From an uncultured Bacteroidales bacterium (GTDB taxonomy: Bacteria > Bacteroidota > Bacteroidia > Bacteroidales > UBA932), in NCBI GenBank assembly GCA_900541925.1, contig UQMB01000010.1, positions 1 to 64,000 of the forward strand: a stretch of DNA of 64,000 nt, written 5' to 3'. Below, piece by piece: positions 44,721 through 53,068 of the stretch; position 1 is the stretch's first letter; every line of letters begins with the position of its first letter. The translations under genes and the position numbers were made by a program. The notes below the pieces were generated by a model that was not told where the DNA came from, searched no databases, and was given only the letters and a program-made list of their open reading frames with translations.

Positions 44721-46082
44721 ATGAATACTGATTTCATAACAGCGGACTTCATGCTTGGCAATGATTTCGGCAGGGAACTATACCACAAATATGCGTCGGG
44801 CGCTCCAATCGTGGATTTTCATAATCATCTTGATGTGAATGACATTTTGGAAGACCGCAAGCATAGTAATATAGCGGAATTGTGGGTCTGTGCCGACAAG
44901 TACAAGCACCGGGCCATGCGTATCGCCGGAATCAGCGAGAGGCTCATCACAGGGAAAGCCCCGGCGAAAGAGAAGTTCCAGGCATGGTGCGGACTTATGC
45001 CGTATACGGTGTTCAACCCTCTTTTCCACTGGTCCTGCCTTGAAATGAAAAACATTTTCGGCATAGACGAGGTTCCTTCGAAGGACAATTGGGAGGAGAT
45101 ATGGGAGGCGTGCAACACGAAACTCTCCACAGACGACTTCTCGACGAACTCTATCCTTCGCCGGATGAATGTCAAGTCTCTCACGACATCCAATGATGCC
45201 ATGGAAGATGTGAGCGTGCATAGCAGGGCTTCCCGGAAGTCATCAATGTGCGTGGCGCCGTCTCTGAGGGCTGATTCAATAGTTGACTTCAAACTTGCCG
45301 GAGCCCCGGACAGCTTGGGCGAGTATCTTGAGCTGGTGAAGAGCAGGCTTGACTCCTTCGCAGGCAATGGCTGCCGTCTTTCTGATCATGCCCTTGACAA
45401 CGGATTCTTTTATGCCAGGACTTCCCGCCAGGAGGCCGACGGGCTGTACGCCAGACTTACAAATGGAGGTGCGATAGGCAAGACGGAGCTTCTCCGGCTC
45501 AAGTCTTTCATGCTGGATTTCCTTGCCCGGGAATATGCTCGGAGAGGTTGGGTGATGCAGTTGCACATAGGGGCGGAGAGATGGACAAGTACTCGTCTTC
45601 GCAGAATATCTGGCCCGGCGGGCGGATATGCCGGAATAGGCAACAGCTGCTGCCTTAGAGCCGTGTGCGATTTTCTGGACGGGCTTGATGCGGATGGCCT
45701 TATGCCTAAGACGATTCTCTACACCCTCAATCCTTCCGACAACGCGATGCTTGCCACACTGACCGGTTCGTTCTCCGAGTCAGGCGTGCAGAAGCTCCAG
45801 TTCGGTCCGGCCTGGTGGTACAATGATCATGAGTGCGGTATCCGTGACAACCTCGATGCTCTTGGTTCATATTCGCTGATGTCCATGTCATTGGGGATGA
45901 CTACGGATTCGAGGACGATTCTATCTTTTTCGCGTCATGACTACTTCAGGAGGATTCTTTGCGATTACATTGGAAATAGGGTTGAGAGGGGCGGACTCCC
46001 GGCCGATATGGAGTTCCTCGGAGGGGTTGTCACAGGCATATCATACAAGAATGCAGACAAATGGATATATGGAAATGAATAA
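44721..46082 (+). CDS. uxaC: Uronate isomerase UxaC
   Basis: UxaC converts glucuronate to fructuronate and galacturonate to tagaturonate. The 453-residue protein is close to the family norm of about 470. The metal-binding HxH lies at His34 and His36 in DFHNHLD, and MQLHIGAERW further on is the family's second histidine block. It lies three bases after the RraA-like gene and its end overlaps the start of the SDR gene, so the isomerase and the next reductase are made together. Confidence 0.94.
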   Translation: MNTDFITADFMLGNDFGRELYHKYASGAPIVDFHNHLDVNDILEDRKHSNIAELWVCADKYKHRAMRIAGISERLITGKAPAKEKFQAWCGLMPYTVFNPLFHWSCLEMKNIFGIDEVPSKDNWEEIWEACNTKLSTDDFSTNSILRRMNVKSLTTSNDAMEDVSVHSRASRKSSMCVAPSLRADSIVDFKLAGAPDSLGEYLELVKSRLDSFAGNGCRLSDHALDNGFFYARTSRQEADGLYARLTNGGAIGKTELLRLKSFMLDFLAREYARRGWVMQLHIGAERWTSTRLRRISGPAGGYAGIGNSCCLRAVCDFLDGLDADGLMPKTILYTLNPSDNAMLATLTGSFSESGVQKLQFGPAWWYNDHECGIRDNLDALGSYSLMSMSLGMTTDSRTILSFSRHDYFRRILCDYIGNRVERGGLPADMEFLGGVVTGISYKNADKWIYGNE

Positions 46083-46908
46083 AGGAAAAGTGGCTGTGGT
46101 GACCGGTGCGGGCGGAGTCCTGTGCGGTCCGATAGTTTGTGATCTTGCCCGGCAGGGCTACAAACTTGTCTTGATAGGAAGGACTCTTGACAAATTGGAG
46201 TCAAGAGCCGCCAAGGTCCGTGAGGAAGGGGGTGAGTGCATGTGCATCGCCGCCGATGTGACCGATGAGGCTGAGATTAAAGCGGCATGTGACAAGGTCA
46301 ATGCCGCCTACGGCAAGGTTTCCGTTCTGATAAATGGGGCGGGAGGCAATCAGATGGATGTGATTGCAAATGTCAACGAGTTCTCTCCGGAAGAGCTTGA
46401 GCAGGGACATCAGTTCCGCGGATTCTTTGACTTGAAGATGGACAGGTTCCTGGATGTGGTCAATGTCAACATCATGGGTACTGTCATCCCGTGTCAGGTC
46501 TTCGCACGCGATATGGCCGAAGCCGGAGGCGGGGCGATAGTCAATTTCGCTTCGATGAATACCTACCGTCCTCTGTCCAGAGTGCCGGCTTATGCCTTGT
46601 CCAAGGCTGCGGTGTCCAATTTCACTCAGTGGCTGGCTGCATACCTCGCTCCGGCAGGTATCAGGGTTAACGCAGTCGCTCCCGGTTTCTTCATCAACGA
46701 CAGGAGCAAGAAACTGATGTATAAAGAGGACGGCACTCCAACGGCACGTGCCGAGCATATCATGTACAACACTCCCATGCATCGCTGGGGGCGGGCCGAA
46801 GAACTGCTCGGTTGCGTGAACTGGCTGATAGATGATGAGAAAGCCTCGTTCGTGACCGGAATCACCGTACCGGTTGACGGCGGGTTCCTGAGCAGTCCAG
46901 GCCTTTAA
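46069..46908 (+). CDS. SDR-family oxidoreductase, probable D-mannonate (fructuronate) oxidoreductase
   Basis: This 279-residue short-chain dehydrogenase has the nucleotide loop VTGAGGVLCG near residues 10-19, the NGAGG strand, and the catalytic YALSK pair. Following UxaC and with UxuA upstream, its likely job is NAD(P)H-linked reduction of fructuronate to mannonate, which other bacteria do with the unrelated UxuB. ATGs at 46069 and 46075 are both possible and both overlap uxaC. An upstream reading to 45937 lies inside uxaC and is rejected. The operon ends here at a strong terminator. Confidence 0.85.
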   Translation: MEMNKGKVAVVTGAGGVLCGPIVCDLARQGYKLVLIGRTLDKLESRAAKVREEGGECMCIAADVTDEAEIKAACDKVNAAYGKVSVLINGAGGNQMDVIANVNEFSPEELEQGHQFRGFFDLKMDRFLDVVNVNIMGTVIPCQVFARDMAEAGGGAIVNFASMNTYRPLSRVPAYALSKAAVSNFTQWLAAYLAPAGIRVNAVAPGFFINDRSKKLMYKEDGTPTARAEHIMYNTPMHRWGRAEELLGCVNWLIDDEKASFVTGITVPVDGGFLSSPGL

Positions 46909-46925
46909 ATCAGGCTGTACCATGT

Positions 46926-46975
46926 AAAAGAACTCCTGCCTTGGCACATGGGTGTGCGTAGGCAGGAGTTCTTTT
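46926..46975. terminator. Bidirectional terminator between SDR and transporter genes
   Basis: AAAAGAACTCCTGCC (46926-46940) and GGCAGGAGTTCTTTT (46961-46975) are perfectly complementary, with an inner GCACA/TGTGC helix. A and T runs on the outer ends allow it to work from both sides, ending the uronate operon and the convergent transporter gene. Confidence 0.93.
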
Positions 46976-46995
46976 ATAACTAAGGCATTTAAGCG

Positions 46996-48657
46996 TCAGG
47001 CCATCGCAACGAGTATCATTACCTGGGCTATCAGCACCCTCATGAACATGGAGAGCGGATAGACCGTGGCGTAGTTGAGCGACACGTACTGGCTGCCGTA
47101 GGCGTTCTGGGCGAACGCGAGGACAGGCGGATTGGTGGTGCCGCCGGCGATGAGGCCGCAGAGCTGGTAGAAGTTGAGCTTGCAGACGAAGCGCCCGATC
47201 AGCGCGATGACCACGATAGGGATGATTGTGATGAGGGCTCCATAGAGTATCCACCACCAGCCTCCAGCCGTGAGGGACGAGACGAAAGTGCGTCCGGCAC
47301 CGAGTCCCACCGCCGCGAGGAAGAAGGAGATTCCGATCTCCCTGATCATCATGTTGGCGCTCAGCGTAGTGTAGGTCGTGATATGGAATCGTGGACCGAG
47401 GTGGCTGATGATGATGGCCACGATGAGCGGGCCTCCGGCCAGTCCGAGTTTGATAGGCTGGGGGATTCCGGGCACGGCGATAGGCACGCAGCCGAGCACG
47501 ACGCCGAGCGCGATTCCCAGGAAGATTGGGAAGAGGTTCGGCTTCTCAAGCGCCGAGGCCTTGTTGCCCACGAGTTTGGCGAGGGCGTCGATGCCCTCCT
47601 TGTCTCCCACCACCTGGAGATAGTCTCCGACCTGGACCCGGAGGTCCGGCGCTGCCACGAGCTCGACACCTGAACGTGCGACTCTGGTGACGGTGACGGC
47701 GTATTTGCCCTTGAAGAGAATCTCGCTGAGCTTCTTGCCTGTGAGGGAGGAGTTGGTGATCCCGAGTCTCTTGACGCTCGGAACGCCCTTCTTGCTTTTG
47801 AACTTGATCCAGTCGTCCAGATGCATAGGAATCTCCGCTCCGAAGACGATGCGGATCTTGTCCACGCATTTCTGTGTCGTCACGATCAGCACCTTGTCGC
47901 CTTCGTGCAGGACTGCGTCGTCTTCAGGGACGAATTCCTCGCCGTCACGCATTATCCTTGAGACGACCATCTCGTTCTTGAGATCCTCGGTGATCACATC
48001 CTTGAGGCTCTTGCCGATGATGGCCGGATTGGTGACCTCGCAGTGCATGCGCCTTGCCGTCTCGGCCGCGCTGCTCTGGGACTCTATGGCCTTGGTCTCC
48101 TCTTCGAGGTTGACTCTGAACACGGCCTTGAATATGATGAGCAGGGCGAGTACGCCCAGAACTCCCATCGGGTAGGCTACTGCGTAGGCTGAAGCCAGCC
48201 TTGATGCGTCAGTGCCGGATCCTCCCGAATCGAGGAGAGTCTGCTGCGCTGCACCGAGGCCTGGGGTGTTGGTCACGGCTCCGGACATCACTCCGACCAT
48301 CGTCTGGAGGCTCTCGCCGCTGACCAGATGGATGCCGAACGCCGTCAGCGCGGCCATGAGCACGAGCCCTACTGCCAGCAGGTTAAGCTTGACGCCGCCG
48401 TTCTTGAAGGAAGAGAGGAATCCCGGGCCGACCTGGAGACCTATCGAGTAGACGAAGAGTATCAGGCCGAAGTCCTTCATGAAAGAGAGAACCCTGGCAT
48501 TCGGGACGAAGCCGAAATGCCCCATCACGATGCCGACGAAAAGTATCCAGGTCGAGCCTATGGTTATGCCCTTGAAGTTGAACTTCGCGAGGCAGAGCCC
48601 GACGGTGATGGCTATCGCGAAAAGAAGTATCGAGTATGCTGTCCCGCTGATTACCAT
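46996..48657 (-). CDS. AspT/YidE-type putative transporter
   Basis: This 553-residue inner-membrane protein has two membrane halves (about 5-180 and 380-550) of five to six segments each, around two central TrkA-C/RCK-C domains (about 200-360). That is the layout of the aspartate:alanine exchanger family, whose YidE and YbjL members have unknown substrates. It overlaps the end of the peptidase-like gene by seven bases, so the two are co-transcribed. It ends at the terminator shared with the uronate operon. Confidence 0.88.
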   Translation of the reverse strand: MVISGTAYSILLFAIAITVGLCLAKFNFKGITIGSTWILFVGIVMGHFGFVPNARVLSFMKDFGLILFVYSIGLQVGPGFLSSFKNGGVKLNLLAVGLVLMAALTAFGIHLVSGESLQTMVGVMSGAVTNTPGLGAAQQTLLDSGGSGTDASRLASAYAVAYPMGVLGVLALLIIFKAVFRVNLEEETKAIESQSSAAETARRMHCEVTNPAIIGKSLKDVITEDLKNEMVVSRIMRDGEEFVPEDDAVLHEGDKVLIVTTQKCVDKIRIVFGAEIPMHLDDWIKFKSKKGVPSVKRLGITNSSLTGKKLSEILFKGKYAVTVTRVARSGVELVAAPDLRVQVGDYLQVVGDKEGIDALAKLVGNKASALEKPNLFPIFLGIALGVVLGCVPIAVPGIPQPIKLGLAGGPLIVAIIISHLGPRFHITTYTTLSANMMIREIGISFFLAAVGLGAGRTFVSSLTAGGWWWILYGALITIIPIVVIALIGRFVCKLNFYQLCGLIAGGTTNPPVLAFAQNAYGSQYVSLNYATVYPLSMFMRVLIAQVMILVAMA

Positions 48658-50258
48658 ACGAAGTCGAATTTCACATCTACAGGGATGCCCTCGAGCATCA
48701 TGTTGAATGCGTCGGCCTTCAGGTCGTCATCGATGTTGCCGTATTGGGCTGTGAACTGCTTGGCGGCAGCGAAATCTCCGCGGCCCTGGAGTTCAAGCGT
48801 CTCTGAAACGAGGGATGAGATGCCCTTGTGGAAAGCGTCGTAGTCGATGTAATAGCATCCGTCCTGATGGCGAGAGAAGGCGCCGGCCTGTTTGAGATAG
48901 TTGTAGCAGATGACATTAGCCTTGCCGACCACTCCCTCTGTGCCGAATCTGGCTGAGCGCAGAAGGGCGGTGAGGAATGTGGCGTAGCCGTCCTCCTTGG
49001 TGACGATCTCGTTGGTCTCGAAATTGCCGAGCACATCTGATGCGAGGTATGCTCCGAGCGCGAGGGCCTTGGTCTCCTCGATCACGTCAGCCTGGCTGTC
49101 CAGAGCCTCGTCAACGGTGCGGCCGTCAAGGGTCTGCTTGACTCCGAGGGCGTGCGCCACCTCACGGAAGGCCACATTCCAGAAGAACGCCTTGTCGTTG
49201 ATGTGCTCGCGGTCCCTGTCGCTGATGACAAGGTCGGCCGTAGGGATGAGTATGCTGTTGAACTTGGCGGATATCACATTCTGCATGAGTATGGTGCGTG
49301 TGCCTTTCTCTGCCTGCACCTTCGTGTCGAACGGAAGGTTGATGGCTATGTCCTTGACGGCGCAGTTGGATGCTCCGGCGTAGTAGAGGGCGTCGCAGAC
49401 ATAGATGGTGGACGCCGTGCCAGGTTTGAAGGACTTGAGTTCCTCGCGGCATGGGAGGTTCTGCTGGAATGCCGGCAGCTGCTCGCTGAACTTGGCTATC
49501 TGTGCTGTGCGGGTGAGGTTTTTAAGCATCACGAAAGCGCCGAAGGAGCGCTTGATTCCGTGGAGTTCGTCGTCGCGGCTCTCGTTGGGGCCGAGTACGA
49601 GATCCATCTTGCTGTCGTCCGTGTCAAGCCATTTCAGCGCGCTCTGCTCGTAGGAGTCGGTCTTCAGGTCTTCGGCCTTGGCGAGCAGGTATTCCCGCAC
49701 GCTCGGCACGATGGTGAGGTCGGCTGCCGCCGTGAGGTAGTTGGCGATCTTGTCGATGTTCTCCTTATAGGCGTCGTGGTACCACTCAGTGGTGAGCTTG
49801 CCTTCGGAGTCCCTGCGGATGAGGGTGTAAGGGCTGTATTTTGCCGGGTCGTCGAATGCTTCCCATTCGGCCTGGGTCATGTCCGCCGGGTAGAAGCACT
49901 TGCCGGCCGGGATCTCCGCTTGATAGCCTTCTATGAAGCTATTGCCGGTGATCCTGTCCCATGGGCCGTAGTTGATGTCTGCGTATTCTTTGATCTTCGG
50001 GGATGTGATTGCGCTGTCGAGAGCCTGCTTGTCACCGAACACCTGCTTCCAGTAGATCTTGTCCGCCTCCATGGCGGCGAAACGATAGAGGTTGAGAACC
50101 TCCTTGCCGTAGATGGAAATGGCGTTGGTGTAAGCCGAATTCTCGGGGCCGATTTTCACTGTCTCATACTTGGCGAAGTTGACGTCATCCTTCTTGTTCC
50201 CGCTGCAGGATGAGAGCAGGGCAACCGCAAGGGCTGCTGCTATGAACATCTTTTTCAT
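48651..50258 (-). CDS. M49-like peptidase homologue with altered zinc motif
   Basis: This 535-residue lipoprotein (lipobox LLSSC, Cys18) resembles the dipeptidyl-peptidase III-like family of Bacteroidota. The zinc site, normally HExxH or HExxxH, reads REVAHALG at residues 365-372: the first histidine is arginine (CGT, one transition from CAT). The second metal block, EETKALALG from about residue 394, is present. Unless another residue replaces the ligand, zinc binding and activity should be weakened. The rest of the protein is full length with no frameshift. A strong promoter lies upstream, shared back to back with the histidine kinase gene. Confidence 0.7.
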   Translation of the reverse strand: MKKMFIAAALAVALLSSCSGNKKDDVNFAKYETVKIGPENSAYTNAISIYGKEVLNLYRFAAMEADKIYWKQVFGDKQALDSAITSPKIKEYADINYGPWDRITGNSFIEGYQAEIPAGKCFYPADMTQAEWEAFDDPAKYSPYTLIRRDSEGKLTTEWYHDAYKENIDKIANYLTAAADLTIVPSVREYLLAKAEDLKTDSYEQSALKWLDTDDSKMDLVLGPNESRDDELHGIKRSFGAFVMLKNLTRTAQIAKFSEQLPAFQQNLPCREELKSFKPGTASTIYVCDALYYAGASNCAVKDIAINLPFDTKVQAEKGTRTILMQNVISAKFNSILIPTADLVISDRDREHINDKAFFWNVAFREVAHALGVKQTLDGRTVDEALDSQADVIEETKALALGAYLASDVLGNFETNEIVTKEDGYATFLTALLRSARFGTEGVVGKANVICYNYLKQAGAFSRHQDGCYYIDYDAFHKGISSLVSETLELQGRGDFAAAKQFTAQYGNIDDDLKADAFNMMLEGIPVDVKFDFVW

Positions 50259-50286
50259 AAAAAATACATTACTGCTTTTTAACGCG

Positions 50287-50318
50287 CAAAGATACTTAGT
50301 TTGTACCTTATTCCCAAA
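50287..50318 (-). promoter_or_regulatory. Promoter of the peptidase-like/transporter pair
   Basis: On the minus strand TTTG (50318-50315) and TATCTTTG (50294-50287) are exactly 20 bases apart, a perfect Bacteroidota promoter. The leader would be about 22-25 bases to the ATG at 50258. Confidence 0.8.
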
Positions 50319-50332
50319 TCAAAAACTTTTAT

Positions 50333-50340
50333 TATTTTTG
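50333..50340 (+). promoter_or_regulatory. -7 box of the histidine kinase gene
   Basis: TATTTTTG is an exact TAnnTTTG box ending six bases before the ATG at 50347, predicting a leaderless or nearly leaderless mRNA. No -33 TTTG is seen at the usual distance. Confidence 0.5.
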
Positions 50341-50346
50341 TCCGCA

Positions 50347-52332
50347 ATGATGCGGTCCTTATCTTTCCGGGCGCTTCCCGCCTTGTTTCTGATCGTGGTT
50401 TCCTGTGGTTCACCAGTCATGACTCCGGGGGACCGTTTTGCGCAGGCGGACCTCGCCGGAGAGCTGGCCGCATCCATGATGACTTCCAGACCGGATTCGG
50501 CTTTCGCCATCCTTCGCGATGCGCGGGCTTCGGCGACGGACAGCACAGTCATATATTATATAGACGCGCTCTCCTCCAAGTTCCATTACCTGATGTATGA
50601 GGACGATTCATGCAAGGCTCTGACCTCCGCCGTGTCGGCGTGGTTCTCGCGGCAGAGTAATCCGGACCCCGACATGTGCTTCGTCAACGGACTGAGCAAC
50701 AATGTCCGCGGGGTCTGCTTCCAGGCGGAGAACGCCCAAGATGAGGCGGAAGCATGCTTCAGGGATGCCGCCGCCAGCCTTGAGCGGAGCGGGAGAGGGA
50801 AGTGGCTGCCGGACATCTATGTGAACCTCAGCAATGTCCTCCTCCATAAGGGAGACTTCGCCTCCGCGGCCTACGAGGCGTCACAGGCCCTGCAATGCGC
50901 CGACTCTCTGGGGCTTGACGCTTCCAAGCACTCGATCAATGTGGCTCTTGCCGAGATTTATGCGCGCATGGCCAACTACGACAAGGCCGGATGGTATTTC
51001 GACGCGGCCAGCGAGAAGTATCCGCCGTCGTCGGACTACGAGACATTCTACTTCTACAACGCCCTCTGCAACTTCTACTATCTCCAGGATGATTACGCCA
51101 AGGCCCTTGACGCCGCCAGGAAGGCTTACACCGCCGTGCACAAGACCGGGCAGAGGCCGTCAGAGGCGATAGCCGAGGCCAATCTCGGCGACATCTTCAT
51201 CCGCATGGACAGGCTGGACTCCGCGAAGATATGGCTGGACAGGGCCGCCACGTATTTCCGGCAGCCGGGCGCAGATGACGCCGCACTCTTCTATCTGAAC
51301 GGGCTGTATGCTTCGCTATATCTCCAGAATGGCGACGTGGTGACGGCGAGGCGTTATCTGTCGATGCCTTACGATGAGAGAAGGGTCGGTCCGAATTATC
51401 TGTATGAGCACTACAAAAGAATGTCCGAGTACTTCCGCCGCAGCGGGGACTGGCGGCGCGCCCTGTACTACTCGGACAAGGAGAGGGAGTACGATGACTC
51501 TCTGCGCAATCTGAAGCATCTCAACAATGTGGCGGAAATGTCTGCCAGATACACCCGGGACACGACGCTCATGCATCAGAGGGCCGAGCTTCTGGACAAC
51601 CGTGCGACGATACGCTCACAGCGACTTACAATAACGGTGATCGCCCTGATGCTGGCTCTTTCCGTCTGCGCCTTCATCGCCATACACACCTTGTTGCGCC
51701 GCCGCAGGGAACTCCAGAGGCAGAAGGAGATGCGTCTCATCGGAGAACTCCGCCTGCAGGCCGCGCGCAAGCTGCTCTCGCCGCATCTGCTCTTCAATGC
51801 CCTCAACGCCGTGGCCCCGAAGGACTCGTCCGTCTCGGAACATCTTGTCAATATCGCCCGTTTCAGCGTGCTGATGCTGGACAAGAACACCATACCGCTC
51901 AGCGACGAACTGCTGATGAGCCGCGAGTATGCCTGTCTCCGCAGGACTATGCATCCTGATGACCCTGAAGTCCTCTGGGATGTGGACCCGTCGGTGGATC
52001 AGGGTGCTCCGGTGCCTACTCTCTGCATCCAGACCCATGTCGAGAACGCCCTCAAATATGCTTGCGCATCGCGGATTGTGGTCCGTGTGTCCAGAACCCG
52101 GGACGCTCTGGAGATTTCCGTCAAGGACGACGGAGCCGGGTATCTCAATACGCAGTCCATGCCGGGGCAGGGGACGGCATGGGGCATACAGACCATGTCA
52201 AGGACCATCGCCGTCCTCAACGAGACCCGCAGGAACAAGATGAAATACGATATCCTCAGCGAGGCCGGCAAGTCCGGAACTGAGGTCAGAATAATCATTC
52301 CGGATGAAGATCAGGACAGTAATAATAGATGA
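50347..52332 (+). CDS. LytS-type sensor histidine kinase with TPR sensor region
   Basis: This 661-residue protein begins with a signal or lipobox-like sequence (LIVVSC), a TPR-rich periplasmic part (about 50-400), a coiled segment, one membrane helix (about 427-450) and a cytoplasmic kinase. The phospho-acceptor is His480 in PHLLFNALN, the LytS/YpdA type of H-box; the ATPase shows HVENALKYA, KDDGAG and GQGTAWG. The start at 50347 follows directly on the promoter box; the frame to 50170 crosses into the divergent gene. It overlaps the LytTR regulator gene by 29 bases, so they form a two-component pair. The signal sensed is unknown. Confidence 0.9.
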   Translation: MMRSLSFRALPALFLIVVSCGSPVMTPGDRFAQADLAGELAASMMTSRPDSAFAILRDARASATDSTVIYYIDALSSKFHYLMYEDDSCKALTSAVSAWFSRQSNPDPDMCFVNGLSNNVRGVCFQAENAQDEAEACFRDAAASLERSGRGKWLPDIYVNLSNVLLHKGDFASAAYEASQALQCADSLGLDASKHSINVALAEIYARMANYDKAGWYFDAASEKYPPSSDYETFYFYNALCNFYYLQDDYAKALDAARKAYTAVHKTGQRPSEAIAEANLGDIFIRMDRLDSAKIWLDRAATYFRQPGADDAALFYLNGLYASLYLQNGDVVTARRYLSMPYDERRVGPNYLYEHYKRMSEYFRRSGDWRRALYYSDKEREYDDSLRNLKHLNNVAEMSARYTRDTTLMHQRAELLDNRATIRSQRLTITVIALMLALSVCAFIAIHTLLRRRRELQRQKEMRLIGELRLQAARKLLSPHLLFNALNAVAPKDSSVSEHLVNIARFSVLMLDKNTIPLSDELLMSREYACLRRTMHPDDPEVLWDVDPSVDQGAPVPTLCIQTHVENALKYACASRIVVRVSRTRDALEISVKDDGAGYLNTQSMPGQGTAWGIQTMSRTIAVLNETRRNKMKYDILSEAGKSGTEVRIIIPDEDQDSNNR

Positions 52333-53068
52333 CGGGCACCATAATATAGACTGCCTCATCCGCGACCTCGCGACCTGGCCGCAGGTGGAGGTGATAGGTG
52401 CGGAGACTTCGCCGGAGGCGGGGCAGAAGCTTGTCCTTCGGGAGAAGCCGGACGTGCTCTTCCTGGACATGATGATGCCGGGCAAGAGCGGGCTCCAGCT
52501 GCTCGAGGACATCTGCGGGCAGGCGCCTGACGGGATGCGCATAGTGTTCTACACGGCCTATAGCGGCTTCATGCTGGACGCGATACGCAACTCGGCGTTT
52601 GACTTCCTGTTGAAGCCTTATACCAGAGAGGAACTTTCTGTGGTGGTGAACCGCATACTCGCTGATTTCAGTTCCGCCGCGCCGGCTAAGGAAAGCCCGA
52701 GGGAGTCGTTCTCGCGGCTTTTCGACGGAGGGGAGCGTTTCGCCGTGCTGACTACGACCGGCGTCGCGCTGATCGGCGTCGAGGAGGCTGTGTGCTTCCG
52801 TTTCTCCAAGGACGGCGGACGGTGGGCCGTGACCACTTCCAAGCGCTGCGAATATGAGATGAAGGCGCGCACCGGGGCCTCTGACATCCTCGCGCTGTCG
52901 GACAAATATGTCCAGACTTCCAAGGACTGCATCATCAATTCGTCATACTTGTCGTCGATAGACAACAGCACGATGCGCTGCCGGCTCCGTCCTCCATACA
53001 ACGATATGGAGATCTATGCCTCACGCCGACATTTCTCAAAACTCAGGAGCCTGATCCAGACTATATGA
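52304..53068 (+). CDS. LytTR-family response regulator
   Basis: This 254-residue protein has a receiver domain (about 1-125) with phospho-acceptor Asp55 in VLFLDMMMPG, the acidic pair IDD near residue 9 and the lysine in LLKP, then a LytTR DNA-binding domain (about 150-250). It starts within the kinase gene and is surely its partner. Its targets are not known; the convergent MATE gene, whose end overlaps its own by eight bases, is not an obvious one. No terminator fits between them. Confidence 0.92.
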   Translation: MKIRTVIIDDGHHNIDCLIRDLATWPQVEVIGAETSPEAGQKLVLREKPDVLFLDMMMPGKSGLQLLEDICGQAPDGMRIVFYTAYSGFMLDAIRNSAFDFLLKPYTREELSVVVNRILADFSSAAPAKESPRESFSRLFDGGERFAVLTTTGVALIGVEEAVCFRFSKDGGRWAVTTSKRCEYEMKARTGASDILALSDKYVQTSKDCIINSSYLSSIDNSTMRCRLRPPYNDMEIYASRRHFSKLRSLIQTI

